Source: Undibacterium pigrum
Lineage (GTDB): Bacteria > Pseudomonadota > Gammaproteobacteria > Burkholderiales > Burkholderiaceae_D
Assembly: GCF_003201815.1 (NCBI RefSeq)
Contig: NZ_QJKB01000007.1
Span: forward strand, 230,164 to 294,163
DNA length: 64,000 nucleotides
Direction: 5' to 3'
Part shown: piece by piece, positions 7,695 through 16,748 of the stretch
Position numbering within the stretch: the stretch's first letter is position 1
Layout: each line of letters opens with the position of its first letter
The notes under the pieces: model-generated
What the model was told of the DNA's origin: nothing
The model's input: the letters and a program-made list of their open reading frames with translations, nothing else
Database searches by the model: none
Program-made: the position numbers and the translations under genes

Positions 7695-8654
7695 ATGTCT
7701 GAACTTGTCGTCCTCACCACTTATTTCAACCCTTGCCGCTATGTTTCGCGCAGGCAGAATTATGATGTGTTCATGCAAGGGATGCGTGCGGCGGGGCTTA
7801 CCTGCATTACCGTGGAATGTGCTTTTGGCGATGCGGCTTTTGAATTACCTGTGGCGACAGATGTCTTGCAATTGCGTTCAGCGACTTTGCTCTGGCAAAA
7901 AGAGCGCTTGTTGAATCTTGCTGCTTCATGGCTGCCAGCCAGTTGTCGTTATGTGGCCTGGCTGGATTGCGATATTTTGTTTGATAACCGCAACTGGGCC
8001 AGGGAACTGGTGGCCGTCTTGCAGCAATACCCGGTGGCGCAAGTATGGCAAAGCTGCCTGCGTCTGCAAAAAGATGGCCGTGAGGGCGCATTGCCAGACC
8101 GTGTCAGCTCATTTGCCGCCGTCATGCAAGAACAGCCTGGCAGCCTGCATGCCGGGCGCTATGATACGCATGGGCATACTGGTTATGGCTGGGCCATGCA
8201 GCGCAGCCTGTTTGATACTGTGGGCCTGTATGAAGCAGCTATCTCCGGCAGTGCCGATCATTTCATGGCCCATGCCATATATGGTGACTATAATTTTTGC
8301 ATACAAAATGCCCTGAAACATGACCAAGCCCAGATCGCACATTTGCAAGCCTGGGGCCAGCGGTTCTATCAGCAGGTGCAGGGCAGGCTGGGTGTGGTGA
8401 AGGGGGAGATCCGCCACCTGTGGCATGGTGAAACCCAGCACAGGCGCTATTTTTTGCGCATGCATGAAATTACTGATCTGGGTTTCAATCCCTGGACAGA
8501 TTTGAGTGTGCATGCAGGCCAGGCGCTGGAATGGCATGCAGACATGCATAAGCCCGGTTTGCGTCAGTATTTTGTCGATTATTTTTTATCCCGCCATGAA
8601 GATGGCGAATTTCAAGAGCTTAGGACTTACGCAAAATTGTCCCAGCAAGGCTAA
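7695..8654 (+). CDS. GT-A-fold glycosyltransferase-like protein with replaced C-terminus
   Basis: Protein of 319 residues resembling nucleotide-sugar glycosyltransferases. The N-terminal strand is VVLTTYFNP, and the metal/nucleotide motif WLDCDILFDN (DxD) is near residue 93. An acceptor-side region (THGHTGYGWAMQRSLFDTVG) and HLWHGETQHRRYFLR follow. Cytoplasmic; acceptor unknown. The last ten residues (RTYAKLSQQG) and the stop codon lie inside an inverted-repeat element beginning at 8622, so the native C-terminus has been replaced or trimmed. Confidence 0.75.
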   Translation: MSELVVLTTYFNPCRYVSRRQNYDVFMQGMRAAGLTCITVECAFGDAAFELPVATDVLQLRSATLLWQKERLLNLAASWLPASCRYVAWLDCDILFDNRNWARELVAVLQQYPVAQVWQSCLRLQKDGREGALPDRVSSFAAVMQEQPGSLHAGRYDTHGHTGYGWAMQRSLFDTVGLYEAAISGSADHFMAHAIYGDYNFCIQNALKHDQAQIAHLQAWGQRFYQQVQGRLGVVKGEIRHLWHGETQHRRYFLRMHEITDLGFNPWTDLSVHAGQALEWHADMHKPGLRQYFVDYFLSRHEDGEFQELRTYAKLSQQG

Positions 8655-8816
8655 CGCTTTTACGAAACATCTCTTGTAAGGGATGTTCGTTTCGTCGGCA
8701 GACAATGTATTGTCCGAAACCCCGACTGCACCGTAGCGACGAAGACAGTACTTTAGTACCGAATCTTGCCAAATGCTGGAGCTGCAACGCAGCTGGGGCG
8801 GTTTTGCGTAAGTCCT
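8622..8816. mobile_element. 195-bp MITE-like element at the glycosyltransferase 3' end
   Basis: Terminal inverted repeats AGGACTTACGCAAAA and TTTTGCGTAAGTCCT (15 of 15), extended inward by CCCAGC/GCTGGG. The interior has no convincing gene. It supplies the stop codon of the upstream gene and ends 23 bases before the next start. No target-site duplication is obvious. Confidence 0.8.
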
Positions 8817-8839
8817 GGAAATTAATGAAAGGTCTAGCC

Positions 8840-9706
8840 ATGTCAGATCCACACGCCATCACCACGCCACCTACCTTGAATACAGCCTTGCCAGATAACC
8901 AGGTGGCGATACAAGGCTTGCAACATGCCCTGCAAGCCATACAGGATGAAATTACCCGGCAAGGCAGTTTGCAGGAGCAATATCAGCAGCATAAGCGGCA
9001 ATTGCTGGAAAGTCAGGTGGCCCGTCTGTTGCCCGTTTTCTCAGGCGCTGTGCTGGATGCGCTGGTACTGGCTTGCCCCGGTTTTGTCGATGATGTGGTC
9101 AGGGCAGCGTTCAGGGATAACCGCAAGATACTCGGCCTGTTTGCAAGGCCGGGCGCAGCCATTGCGCTGACAAGCTTGCAGGTGCGCCTGGCTTTTTTCC
9201 TGGATCAGCAAAAGGGCCCTGAGATACGCAGCGCAGACCTGCAAATTGCGAATGCCAGTGACGCCAGGCAAAAACTGGAAAAGCTGCACTATGAAACCCA
9301 GACAGCCTTGCAGACGCTGGCAAGCTACCAGGCCAGCGGGCAGTCTCTTCCTGCTGATGTGCAAGCCTATGTGCGCCAACTGGCAGAGCGTGCGCGCCAG
9401 ATTGTCGAGCAGCCCCAGCAGCCAGGTAGTACTCATCAGGACAACTCCAACACCAGTCAGCAGCATGGCTATGACCATGGGGCTTATCCCTGGCTATACT
9501 ACAGCCATGACATAGGACAGAATTTCAGCCATGTGCCTGCGGCAGCAGTTGCTACCGGTGCTGTAACTGCCACCGCAGTGACCCAGCACCGCCAGGCAGA
9601 TGATCATGCTGCTCCCGCTTATTGTCCGCCAGACATGGGCAATCAGTCTGATACCCGCGATGCTCTGGCTTGCCGTACCGATGACAGTCTGGGGGCTTAT
9701 TCATAG
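8840..9706 (+). CDS. Hypothetical helical, Gln/Ala-rich protein
   Basis: Protein of 288 residues, no family recognised. Residues 25-70 are Gln-rich and probably helical or coiled-coil. The middle holds a hydrophobic segment (LLPVFSGAVLDALVLACPGFVDDVV), and residues 130-195 are again helical. The C-terminal third is low-complexity with His, Asn and Ala. ATG 8840 is preferred (AAAGG seven bases upstream); ATG 8825 is an alternative. It follows the glycosyltransferase and may once have been its operon partner before the MITE insertion. Confidence 0.6.
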   Translation: MSDPHAITTPPTLNTALPDNQVAIQGLQHALQAIQDEITRQGSLQEQYQQHKRQLLESQVARLLPVFSGAVLDALVLACPGFVDDVVRAAFRDNRKILGLFARPGAAIALTSLQVRLAFFLDQQKGPEIRSADLQIANASDARQKLEKLHYETQTALQTLASYQASGQSLPADVQAYVRQLAERARQIVEQPQQPGSTHQDNSNTSQQHGYDHGAYPWLYYSHDIGQNFSHVPAAAVATGAVTATAVTQHRQADDHAAPAYCPPDMGNQSDTRDALACRTDDSLGAYS

Positions 9707-9876
9707 ATGACAATTGTGCCAAGCAGGCAATTTTGCATAAATGTTCAGGAAAACCAAAATCAGGATGGATTTACCACGCCGCCTTTAAATTGCCGGGCAT
9801 AAATTGAAATTTTGATTGTCATCATGAACACGAATGCTAATATCGGCATCAAGATCAATTCTTATTTCAAAATGCC

Positions 9877-12609
9877 ATGTCGTCCAGCCGGTTCTCTCGT
9901 TTCCGCGACATCAGTTTGAAAACTCGCCTGACCGTGGCGGTGGCGATTTTCTTTGTCTTTTCGCTGGTTTTGTTGTCATGGCTGGCTAACTCGGTATCTG
10001 AACAAGCCCTGGAAAACCTCATCGTGGCCAGGCAAAACAGCCTGATCACGGCCATGGCCAATGAAGTCGATCAAAAGATAGAACTCAGGAAAAACTCTTT
10101 GATACTGCTGGCGACAGACCTGGCGACGGATGATGCTGACCAGGAGACGCTGCAAGAATTCATGTCACATCAGAAGAGCCTGGGCGGACTGTTTGATAAT
10201 CTGGCTGTCATTAACCTGCAGGGGGAACTGGTGGCCATACTGCATGGCGCAGAAGAGCGTGGAAAAATCAATCTCGCTGGCCGGGATTATTTCAAGGAAG
10301 TGCTTAAACAAAAAAAACTGATTGTCTCTCTACCCCTGAAAGGCACTGCTTCCAGTCGCCCACTGGTAGTGATGAGTGCTCCTGTCTTTGATGACAAGAG
10401 CCAGTTGCGCTACGTGCTGGCTGGTATCATCGAACTGGCACAGGATAGTTTTTTGGCAGACCTGGCCGGGACAAAAATTGGCGGTAATGGTTATTTTTAT
10501 GTGACCACGCGCCAGGGCGTTTTTGTAGCGCATCCTGACGGCAGCCGAATACTCGCAGACAGCCGTGAGCGGCCAGATAAACATCAGATACCCGACTCAG
10601 CCTATGGCGCTCTGGAAGGCAGCCTGATTTCACGTAATGGCACGACTGATGAAGCGATATTATCGTATCGCAGGCTCAAGGCGGCAGACTGGATGCTTGC
10701 GGCCGTCTATCCTGCCAGCGAAGCCTTTGTCGTCATTTCGGAAGTCAGAAAAAAAATCACACTGGCCAGCACGGTTCTCTTGCTGGTCCTGCTATTGCTG
10801 GGCTGGTGGTTCATGTACTGGCTGCTGCGGCCCTTGCAGCATTTGCGTCACAAGGTGAACAGCGGCGTGCCTGCATGGATAGATACACTCAGACCCACGC
10901 TTTATCCAAAAGATGAAATTGGTGACCTCGCCAAGGCATTTGATGAGGCCATGGCCAGTCGTCGTTTGGCTGAGGCGGCATTGAGCGCCAGTGAAAACAA
11001 GCTGCGCCTGATTGCCGATAATATGTCGGCCTTCATAGGCTATATCGACCATGAAGAGAAATACACCTTCGCCAACAAGCGCATCACGCATTTATCGCAT
11101 TTGCAGCCTGCCGACGTCATCGGTAAAAGCATGCGCGAAGTGGCCACACCTGATATCTATGACAGGATAGTCAAACCCGAGGTGCGCAAGGTGCTCAATG
11201 GTGAATGGACGCGTTATGAACGCCGCATACAGCGTTATGGTCACTGGGAGTGGGACAGGGTGACCTATGCACCAGATTTCAGCAAGTCTGGCCATGTCGA
11301 TGGCTTCTTTGTACTGGTGGAAGACATTACCGAGTTCAAGCGGGTGCAGGATGATCTGATACGCAGTGAACAAAGGGTACGCACCATCACCGACAACATG
11401 CCTGCCATGATTGCCTATATTGATGCCAAGCTGCGCTATCAGTTCTGCAATCGCAGCTACGGTTTGATACCAGGGCTGGAGCCGAAAGACTTGCTGGGCA
11501 AGACCATCACCGAAGTATTTGGTGAAGCGACTTATCTTGAGTTGAAGGACAAGATAGAGCTGGCCTTGCAGGGTGAAAAAGTATCTTTCGAGCGCTATGC
11601 GCCTGAGCGCGATATCAAGCGCTTCCTGCAATATGAGTATGTGCCGGATACCAATGCCGATGGCGTGACACAAGGGTATTACTCCATGGTGATAGACATT
11701 ACCGACCGCAAGGAGGCCGAGTTGAAACTGGCCGCCAGTGAAGGCTTGCTGCGCACGATAGCAGACAATATCCCCGCCTTTGTCAGCCTGATAGATGCAC
11801 AAAACCGCTACCAGTTCGTCAATCGCCCCTACGAAACCTGGTTTGACCTGCCACTGGAAAACATACGCTGCCAGCCCGTCATGTCATTGCTGAGCGGGGC
11901 CATGCAGCAAGAGCATCATGTCCATTACAAACTGGCCATGGCGGGTGAAAAAACAGAATTTGAAACCGAGATCAGCGTTGCCGGCAAGATGGGGCATTAT
12001 CACGCCACCTATGTGCCGCAATACGATGACAGCGGCAAAGTCGTCGGTGTCAACAGCCTCATCAATGACATCAGCGATGCCAAGGCTGTAGAAAAACAAT
12101 TGCTGGCCCTGGCCAGGTTTGACACCCTGACAGGCTTGCCTAACCGTAACCAGATCAATGAAAGAATGGAACAGGCCAGCGCCCGTTCGCAACGCACAGG
12201 CAGGTTGATGGCCGTGATGTTTCTGGATGTAGACAAGTTCAAGAGCATCAACGATACCCTGGGCCATCATGCAGGCGACCTGGTCTTGCAGGAATTTGCC
12301 AGCCGCCTCAGGCATTGCATACGCCAGACTGACCTGGCAGGCCGCCTGGCAGGTGATGAATTCGTCATCGTGCTGGAAGGCCTGAACATGCATAGCGAGG
12401 CTGATATGGTGGCCAGCAAGATAGTGCAAGCCATGACCACGCCCTTCGACATAGAGACAAGTTCACTCATGGTCACCACCAGCATAGGCGTGGCGATTTC
12501 ATCAGAAAGCAAGGCCAGCGCCAACGACTTGCTGAAAAAAGCAGATGAAGCCCTGTACCTGGCCAAGAAGGCCGGGCGTAATAATTTCAAGGTGCTGCAA
12601 CTGGATTAG
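9877..12609 (+). CDS. Membrane diguanylate cyclase with Cache, three PAS and GGDEF domains
   Basis: Protein of 910 residues making cyclic di-GMP. The order is: membrane helix at about 20-40, periplasmic dCache-type sensor (about 45-285), second helix (VLLLVLLLLGWWFMYWLL), HAMP-like linker, three successive PAS domains (about 375-745; repeated NMSAFIGYID, NMPAMIAYID, NIPAFVSLID openings), and a C-terminal GGDEF domain. The catalytic motif reads AGDEF, an accepted active variant, and RQTD sits five residues before it as a product-inhibition I-site. No EAL domain. The extracellular ligand is unknown. The gene is monocistronic, convergent with the peptide-export island. Confidence 0.92.
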   Translation: MSSSRFSRFRDISLKTRLTVAVAIFFVFSLVLLSWLANSVSEQALENLIVARQNSLITAMANEVDQKIELRKNSLILLATDLATDDADQETLQEFMSHQKSLGGLFDNLAVINLQGELVAILHGAEERGKINLAGRDYFKEVLKQKKLIVSLPLKGTASSRPLVVMSAPVFDDKSQLRYVLAGIIELAQDSFLADLAGTKIGGNGYFYVTTRQGVFVAHPDGSRILADSRERPDKHQIPDSAYGALEGSLISRNGTTDEAILSYRRLKAADWMLAAVYPASEAFVVISEVRKKITLASTVLLLVLLLLGWWFMYWLLRPLQHLRHKVNSGVPAWIDTLRPTLYPKDEIGDLAKAFDEAMASRRLAEAALSASENKLRLIADNMSAFIGYIDHEEKYTFANKRITHLSHLQPADVIGKSMREVATPDIYDRIVKPEVRKVLNGEWTRYERRIQRYGHWEWDRVTYAPDFSKSGHVDGFFVLVEDITEFKRVQDDLIRSEQRVRTITDNMPAMIAYIDAKLRYQFCNRSYGLIPGLEPKDLLGKTITEVFGEATYLELKDKIELALQGEKVSFERYAPERDIKRFLQYEYVPDTNADGVTQGYYSMVIDITDRKEAELKLAASEGLLRTIADNIPAFVSLIDAQNRYQFVNRPYETWFDLPLENIRCQPVMSLLSGAMQQEHHVHYKLAMAGEKTEFETEISVAGKMGHYHATYVPQYDDSGKVVGVNSLINDISDAKAVEKQLLALARFDTLTGLPNRNQINERMEQASARSQRTGRLMAVMFLDVDKFKSINDTLGHHAGDLVLQEFASRLRHCIRQTDLAGRLAGDEFVIVLEGLNMHSEADMVASKIVQAMTTPFDIETSSLMVTTSIGVAISSESKASANDLLKKADEALYLAKKAGRNNFKVLQLD

Positions 12610-12678
12610 GTGTGGCTTAGATATGACTATAGATGTGTGCTGACTTCAACGCGTATCGACGGCTATCGAAGTGCTTGT

Positions 12679-14796
12679 TCAAGCAAGCTTCAAACTCGCC
12701 CCATCTTCTTTAAGCACAGCCGCCCGCACTTCTACCACAGCCCCATCCGCCAGCGACATCACCCGCTCAGCCGCATTAATGGTCTCTGGCCTGTGCGCCA
12801 CCATGATGCGCGTCAGTTGCAAATTGCCCAGCGCCTGATTCACCTTGTGCTCATTATTCACATCCAGGTGACTGGTTGCTTCATCCAGCGCCAGTATCCT
12901 GGGTTGCTTATACAAGGCACGCGCCAGCAAGACACGCTGCTTTTGCCCACCAGACAAGCTGCTGCCCATGTCACCCACCAGAGTCTGATAACCCATGGGC
13001 ATCTTGCTGATTTCATCGTGGATGGCCGCCAGCCTGGCACATTCTTCAACCCTCTGTTGATCACAATGGCTGTCGAAGAAAGCGATATTGTCCATGATGG
13101 ACCCAGCCAGCAAAACATCTTCCTGCATGACCGTGCCCACCAGTTGGCGGTAAGTCTTGATGCCGAGCTGGGTGATGGGGATATCGTCGATCAACACCTC
13201 ACCCTCGGTCGGCTTCAACAAACCCAGAATGATCTTGCACAAGGTAGTCTTGCCACAACCACTTGGGCCCACCAGGGCAATGCTCTGGTGGGCCGGTATC
13301 GTCAGGTTGACATCCTTTAACACCCAGGGCTCACCCTCGGCATAACGGAACTTGATATTCTTAAGTGTGATCACTGCCTTGATGCGTGAGATATCGGTTT
13401 CAACAGCAGTTTCTGCCTCCGCCTCTTCCAGCACAATATCCGCCAGTCTCTCGCTATGCAGGCTCAACATGCGGTAACTGATAAATACATCAATCAGGCT
13501 GGAGATACGCCCCGTAAACGTACTTGCATAGCTGGAGAACGCCATCAGCATACCCACCGTCAAGGCATTTTGCATGACCTGGCCAGCACCGATATAAAAC
13601 AGTGCCAGCCCCTGTATCCCAAAAATCAGGGTATTACTGACCTTGAAGATGATGGACAGCTTTTGCGTCTTGATATCACGGTTTTGTACATCGATCTTCA
13701 AATTCTGCCAGCGCGACAACCGCTCAGTTTCACGGCCAAACAATTTCAATGGTGTGACCGCGCGCATGGTTTCCAGGAAGTGGGAACTCTCTTTGGACGA
13801 CAGTATCAGCCGCTCTTGCGAAGCTTCGCGGAATGGCTGATAAAAAGCCCAGCGCAAACCCGCGTATAAGACGACTGCAACCAAAACGAGCATGCTGAGC
13901 TTGACGCTGTATATCAGCATCATGCCCAAGGCCAGCAAGGCCATGAGACCATCCAGTGCACTCTCGACAAACATGCTGGTCAGGGTGCTCTGTATCGCTC
14001 CTATGGAACCAAAGCGTGAAACCACATCACCCAAATGGCGCTTTTCAAAATAAGCAACAGGTAATCGCACCAGATGGGCAAACACACGTGCCGACCATTG
14101 CAGGCTGATATCCATGCTCCAGCGCATCAAAAACCAGCTACGTGCCAGGCCTATAGCGTTCTGGGTGATCATCAACAGCACAAAGCCAAACACCAGCACC
14201 ACCAATAATTCTTTGTCGCCACTGACGATGACTTCATCAATCACGAACTGGTTGAACAGAGGTGAGCATATGGCAAAAATTTCGAGTGCCAGCGCCAGGG
14301 CAATCACTTTGACAATGGCAGGGCGCAGGCCAACAATGTGACCGGTCAGATCGCGCAGAGCAATCTGCTTCTTTTCATCTTTGGGTTTAAAAGAGGGGCT
14401 GGGAGCCAGTTCCAGTGCCACACCGGTAAAGTGACTGGACGCTTCCTCAACGGGTACGCGTCGTTCACCTACTGCCGGGTCCAGCAAGACCAGCGTGACT
14501 TTGCCACGCCAGTCCTTGCGCACGGCTTTGAGTACGACGAAGTGATTCAAATTCCAGTGCAGGATGCAGGGCAAGGCCAGTTGCTCAAGTTCATCCAGAT
14601 CCAGACGCAGCGGGCGGCTGTTCAATTGCATGGCCGATGCATGACGCATCAGTTGCGCCAGGGTTGCACCTTTGAGGCTGATGGAGAACTGACGACGCAG
14701 GTCGGCAAGATCAGTGCGATAGCCGAAGTGACTGGCGACCATGGCCAGACAGGCCAGGCCGCATTCGCTGGATTCGGTTTGGAGGAGGGGTTTCAT
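12679..14796 (-). CDS. Peptidase C39-containing ABC exporter (bacteriocin/microcin type)
   Basis: Inner-membrane transporter of 705 residues that should cleave double-glycine leaders and export the peptide. The N-terminal C39 peptidase has its catalytic triad: Cys12 (SSECGLACLAM), His85 (NHFVVL) and Asp106 (LLDPAVG). Six transmembrane segments lie at about 155-440. The ATPase shows Walker A GPSGCGKTT (about 510), LSGGQ (about 614) and Walker B ILALDEA (about 634). This is the CvaB/RaxB architecture. It is the last gene of the minus-strand island; its partners are the HlyD adaptor at 18.6-20 kb and the two leader peptides. No TolC-like gene is nearby. Confidence 0.93.
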   Translation of the reverse strand: MKPLLQTESSECGLACLAMVASHFGYRTDLADLRRQFSISLKGATLAQLMRHASAMQLNSRPLRLDLDELEQLALPCILHWNLNHFVVLKAVRKDWRGKVTLVLLDPAVGERRVPVEEASSHFTGVALELAPSPSFKPKDEKKQIALRDLTGHIVGLRPAIVKVIALALALEIFAICSPLFNQFVIDEVIVSGDKELLVVLVFGFVLLMITQNAIGLARSWFLMRWSMDISLQWSARVFAHLVRLPVAYFEKRHLGDVVSRFGSIGAIQSTLTSMFVESALDGLMALLALGMMLIYSVKLSMLVLVAVVLYAGLRWAFYQPFREASQERLILSSKESSHFLETMRAVTPLKLFGRETERLSRWQNLKIDVQNRDIKTQKLSIIFKVSNTLIFGIQGLALFYIGAGQVMQNALTVGMLMAFSSYASTFTGRISSLIDVFISYRMLSLHSERLADIVLEEAEAETAVETDISRIKAVITLKNIKFRYAEGEPWVLKDVNLTIPAHQSIALVGPSGCGKTTLCKIILGLLKPTEGEVLIDDIPITQLGIKTYRQLVGTVMQEDVLLAGSIMDNIAFFDSHCDQQRVEECARLAAIHDEISKMPMGYQTLVGDMGSSLSGGQKQRVLLARALYKQPRILALDEATSHLDVNNEHKVNQALGNLQLTRIMVAHRPETINAAERVMSLADGAVVEVRAAVLKEDGASLKLA

Positions 14797-14879
14797 GACT
14801 CTTTGGAATGACGCTTAGCAATATGAAGCAAAAAATATGGTCAGCGCCCGCATGTAGTTGGCAAATCGCAATTGCCAGT

Positions 14880-15293
14880 TCACTGCTGTTCAACCATATT
14901 GGCAAATTTGCGCATTGCTAGTACCTGCAAAATGTAGTCTTTTGTATTGCTCAATAGAACAGACCAAATAAATGCGTCTGAAAAATCCAGTGGAGATGCC
15001 TTCCAATTCTTGGTCGCCAGAAAGTATATAAAGAGTAAAAAAAAGAAAATGCCAAACTTCAAAGAATTCGGCCATGTAATCAGTGTATATTTGTCGAAAT
15101 TTTTATACTGGTCAGTACTGATATAGCCATATAGAACAAAGAAAGCAAGGGTCGGCAGCCAGAACCTCAGAAATGGAGCTTCGTAACGAATTGCGTTCAC
15201 AGCATAAATTAGCAATACTGTGACGTTACAAAGAATTGATGCATAGAGCAGCATACTTATGCCGCTGAGATCACTTTTGTTTGTTGTGCTCAT
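14880..15293 (-). CDS. Small multi-pass membrane protein of the peptide island
   Basis: A 137-residue protein with four likely membrane helices (for example ILCNVTVLLIYAVNAI, LPTLAFFVLYGYI, FGIFFFLLFIYFLA). No family recognised. It lies between a ClpP-like gene (18 bases upstream) and the ABC exporter (83 bases downstream), all on the minus strand. By position a dedicated immunity protein is possible; this is inference only. Confidence 0.65.
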   Translation of the reverse strand: MSTTNKSDLSGISMLLYASILCNVTVLLIYAVNAIRYEAPFLRFWLPTLAFFVLYGYISTDQYKNFDKYTLITWPNSLKFGIFFFLLFIYFLATKNWKASPLDFSDAFIWSVLLSNTKDYILQVLAMRKFANMVEQQ

Positions 15294-15311
15294 TAGAATT
15301 TCTTTATGTGG

Positions 15312-16019
15312 CTATTGTGCAACGGGTTCGTCACCAAACATAATTCCCAGATCACTGAGACTGAATTTTTCTATTGCTTCAAATTCATCGCTTTGTTCGC
15401 CACTCCAGAAGTATGCATTTGATAAGCCAGACTTGACCTGGCGTGCGATATATATTCCACCGTCTTTATTTTTTGCTCTATACATGTTTTTTAAAAATTC
15501 CAAAGTCATTTTATTTTCACTACGCTCTGAAATTTTCTCAAGGAGTTGATTGGTGAGTTCTGTCATCACATGGAAATCCACATTGCTTCTTGCTACGTGC
15601 AGCATTAACACTGTCGCCCTTTTGTCATTAGAGCGTAATAAAGTTCTTTCAAATCCCATCAAGAAAACTATCGCGCAAGAAGAAAAACATTCTCCACGTG
15701 CGAAGGTCTTTAATTTGAGTCGATTTATATCGTTGATGTATCCCAAAACGACCGGGCCAGCATCACTGCTGCTGCCAGCAGAATTGACTAATTCAAGCTC
15801 ATTAATACCTGGATTATTCTTTATGGCATCTCTGAATTTTTGCAAGCTATCCAGTGTCAATGGCCCATCCAAGATATAGCGATTACCAAGAATTTTCTCA
15901 CCCGCATAAGTATTCGCGCATGGAAAAACAAAAGAAGAGATGATGATACTGAGTACCATAATTTCCTTCACCCAATGCAGGGCTGGCACAGACTTCATGT
16001 GACGATTGAGATATTCCAT
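15312..16019 (-). CDS. ClpP-like (COG3904-type) periplasmic protein, copy 1
   Basis: Exported protein of 235 residues with a hydrophobic signal (IMVLSIIISSFVFPCANTYA). The core resembles the ClpP/crotonase-fold predicted periplasmic proteins of the COG3904 type: a strand with NSAGSSSDAG, then TFARGECFSSCAIVFLMGFERTLLRS. In this family the small-residue/Ser-Cys loop (here CFSSCA) occupies the nucleophile region. Whether it is proteolytic is unknown. It is closely similar to the frameshifted copy at 20271-21007 and more distantly to 21909-22682. It sits directly downstream of precursor peptide 2. Possibly a processing or immunity factor. Confidence 0.7.
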   Translation of the reverse strand: MEYLNRHMKSVPALHWVKEIMVLSIIISSFVFPCANTYAGEKILGNRYILDGPLTLDSLQKFRDAIKNNPGINELELVNSAGSSSDAGPVVLGYINDINRLKLKTFARGECFSSCAIVFLMGFERTLLRSNDKRATVLMLHVARSNVDFHVMTELTNQLLEKISERSENKMTLEFLKNMYRAKNKDGGIYIARQVKSGLSNAYFWSGEQSDEFEAIEKFSLSDLGIMFGDEPVAQ

Positions 16020-16053
16020 TATAAAGATTCTCGGAAATTGATTGAAGGAAGAA

Positions 16054-16088
16054 GCATGATTTTACTTTTATAAAAAATTAAATCATGC
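16054..16088. terminator. AT-rich hairpin downstream of precursor peptide 2
   Basis: Inverted repeat GCATGATTT / AAATCATGC with a 17-base AT-rich loop, between the precursor stop and the next gene of the island. It could attenuate transcription so that the peptide is made in excess, or stabilise the message. Confidence 0.4.
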
Positions 16089-16133
16089 TCCTAAAAAGGA
16101 TATGATCTATTTAACTAAAAACAACTTATTAAT

Positions 16134-16460
16134 TTAAGGTTTAACACCAGAGTTTTGCATCCATTTTTCATATGCATTGGTATAACAACCTTCATCTCCT
16201 TTTGGACATTGGCTGAGATCTTTCTGAAGTGTAGCCTGAGGGGTTGACGCTTCTTTTTCAGCTTGCACATCTGCGGCCGTTTGACCCCATGTGTTTGTTC
16301 CTGGAGAGCGAGTTGCTGCCGCATCAAATCCTCCAATATTGTTCCAGGCACCTAGATCCGGATCACCGCCGCTGCCATTGATTATTGGTTTGTTACTCCA
16401 GTCAAAATCGGAATCACCACCACCTACAACCACAAATTCTTCATTTGTAATCAAACGCAT
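16134..16460 (-). CDS. Double-glycine precursor peptide 2
   Basis: A 108-residue protein with a short leader MRLITNEEFVVVGGG. Aligned to the double-glycine leader pattern, hydrophobic residues fall at -4 (Val), -7 (Phe) and -12 (Ile) and Glu at -8, with cleavage after Gly15. The predicted 93-residue product starts DSDFDW, is rich in Gly, Asp, Asn and Trp, and has two cysteines near its C-terminus (SQCPKGDEGCYT). It may be cut and exported by the C39 exporter of this island. The first eight residues are identical to precursor 1. AGGAG lies nine bases before the ATG. Bacteriocin, signal or effector cannot be decided from sequence. Confidence 0.75.
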   Translation of the reverse strand: MRLITNEEFVVVGGGDSDFDWSNKPIINGSGGDPDLGAWNNIGGFDAAATRSPGTNTWGQTAADVQAEKEASTPQATLQKDLSQCPKGDEGCYTNAYEKWMQNSGVKP

Positions 16461-16617
16461 TTTGTGTTACTCCTATACATGGTTAAGTGAACCATACCTC
16501 ATGGCATGGCTTTACTGCTCCGTTCAGGGTCTTGACCACCTTGAACGGTATTTCGGGCTGAGTCTGTTAGGTTTTCCTGACAGACTCAGCATCGAATTCT
16601 GAAATTCTTTTTTCTGC
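16437..16617 (-). repeat. 181-bp direct repeat, copy A (leader of precursor 2)
   Basis: Nearly identical to 18433-18613 (about half a dozen differences, no length change). It covers the first eight codons of the precursor, its ribosome site, and an upstream region with three foldable elements. These are an ATGGTT/AACCAT-type hairpin, an imperfect CCGTTCA(A/G)GG / CCTTGAACGG hairpin, and a GCTGAGTCTGT / ACAGACTCAGC hairpin. Confidence 0.92.
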
Positions 16618-16710
16618 TAAAGGAGCGGGTTGTTGTGCGTTAACCGACGCCATGAAAGATAGTAAAAGTAATGCGAAAGTTGCGTTTATTATCGTCACTG
16701 TTAAGCTCAT
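16567..16710 (-). CDS. Candidate small secreted peptide
   Basis: ORF of 47 codons: MSLTVTIINATFALLLLS, then a consensus signal-peptidase site VNA, then a 22-residue charged tail ending FDAESVRKT. It begins 39 bases after the M16 peptidase gene and ends inside direct repeat A. The other repeat copy would encode the same tail (SISEFDAESVRKT) after the HlyD stop codon, but without a signal peptide. Either a real small exported peptide or the 5' end of a gene truncated when the repeat was duplicated. No clear ribosome site. Confidence 0.4.
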   Translation of the reverse strand: MSLTVTIINATFALLLLSFMASVNAQQPAPLAEKRISEFDAESVRKT

Positions 16711-16748
16711 TTTTTTGTTTGAAAATCGCAATAATAAAAGCTGATAAT

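Noticed and set aside
12610..13320. Plus-strand ORF of 236 codons
   Set aside because: Antisense to the ATPase domain of the C39 exporter.
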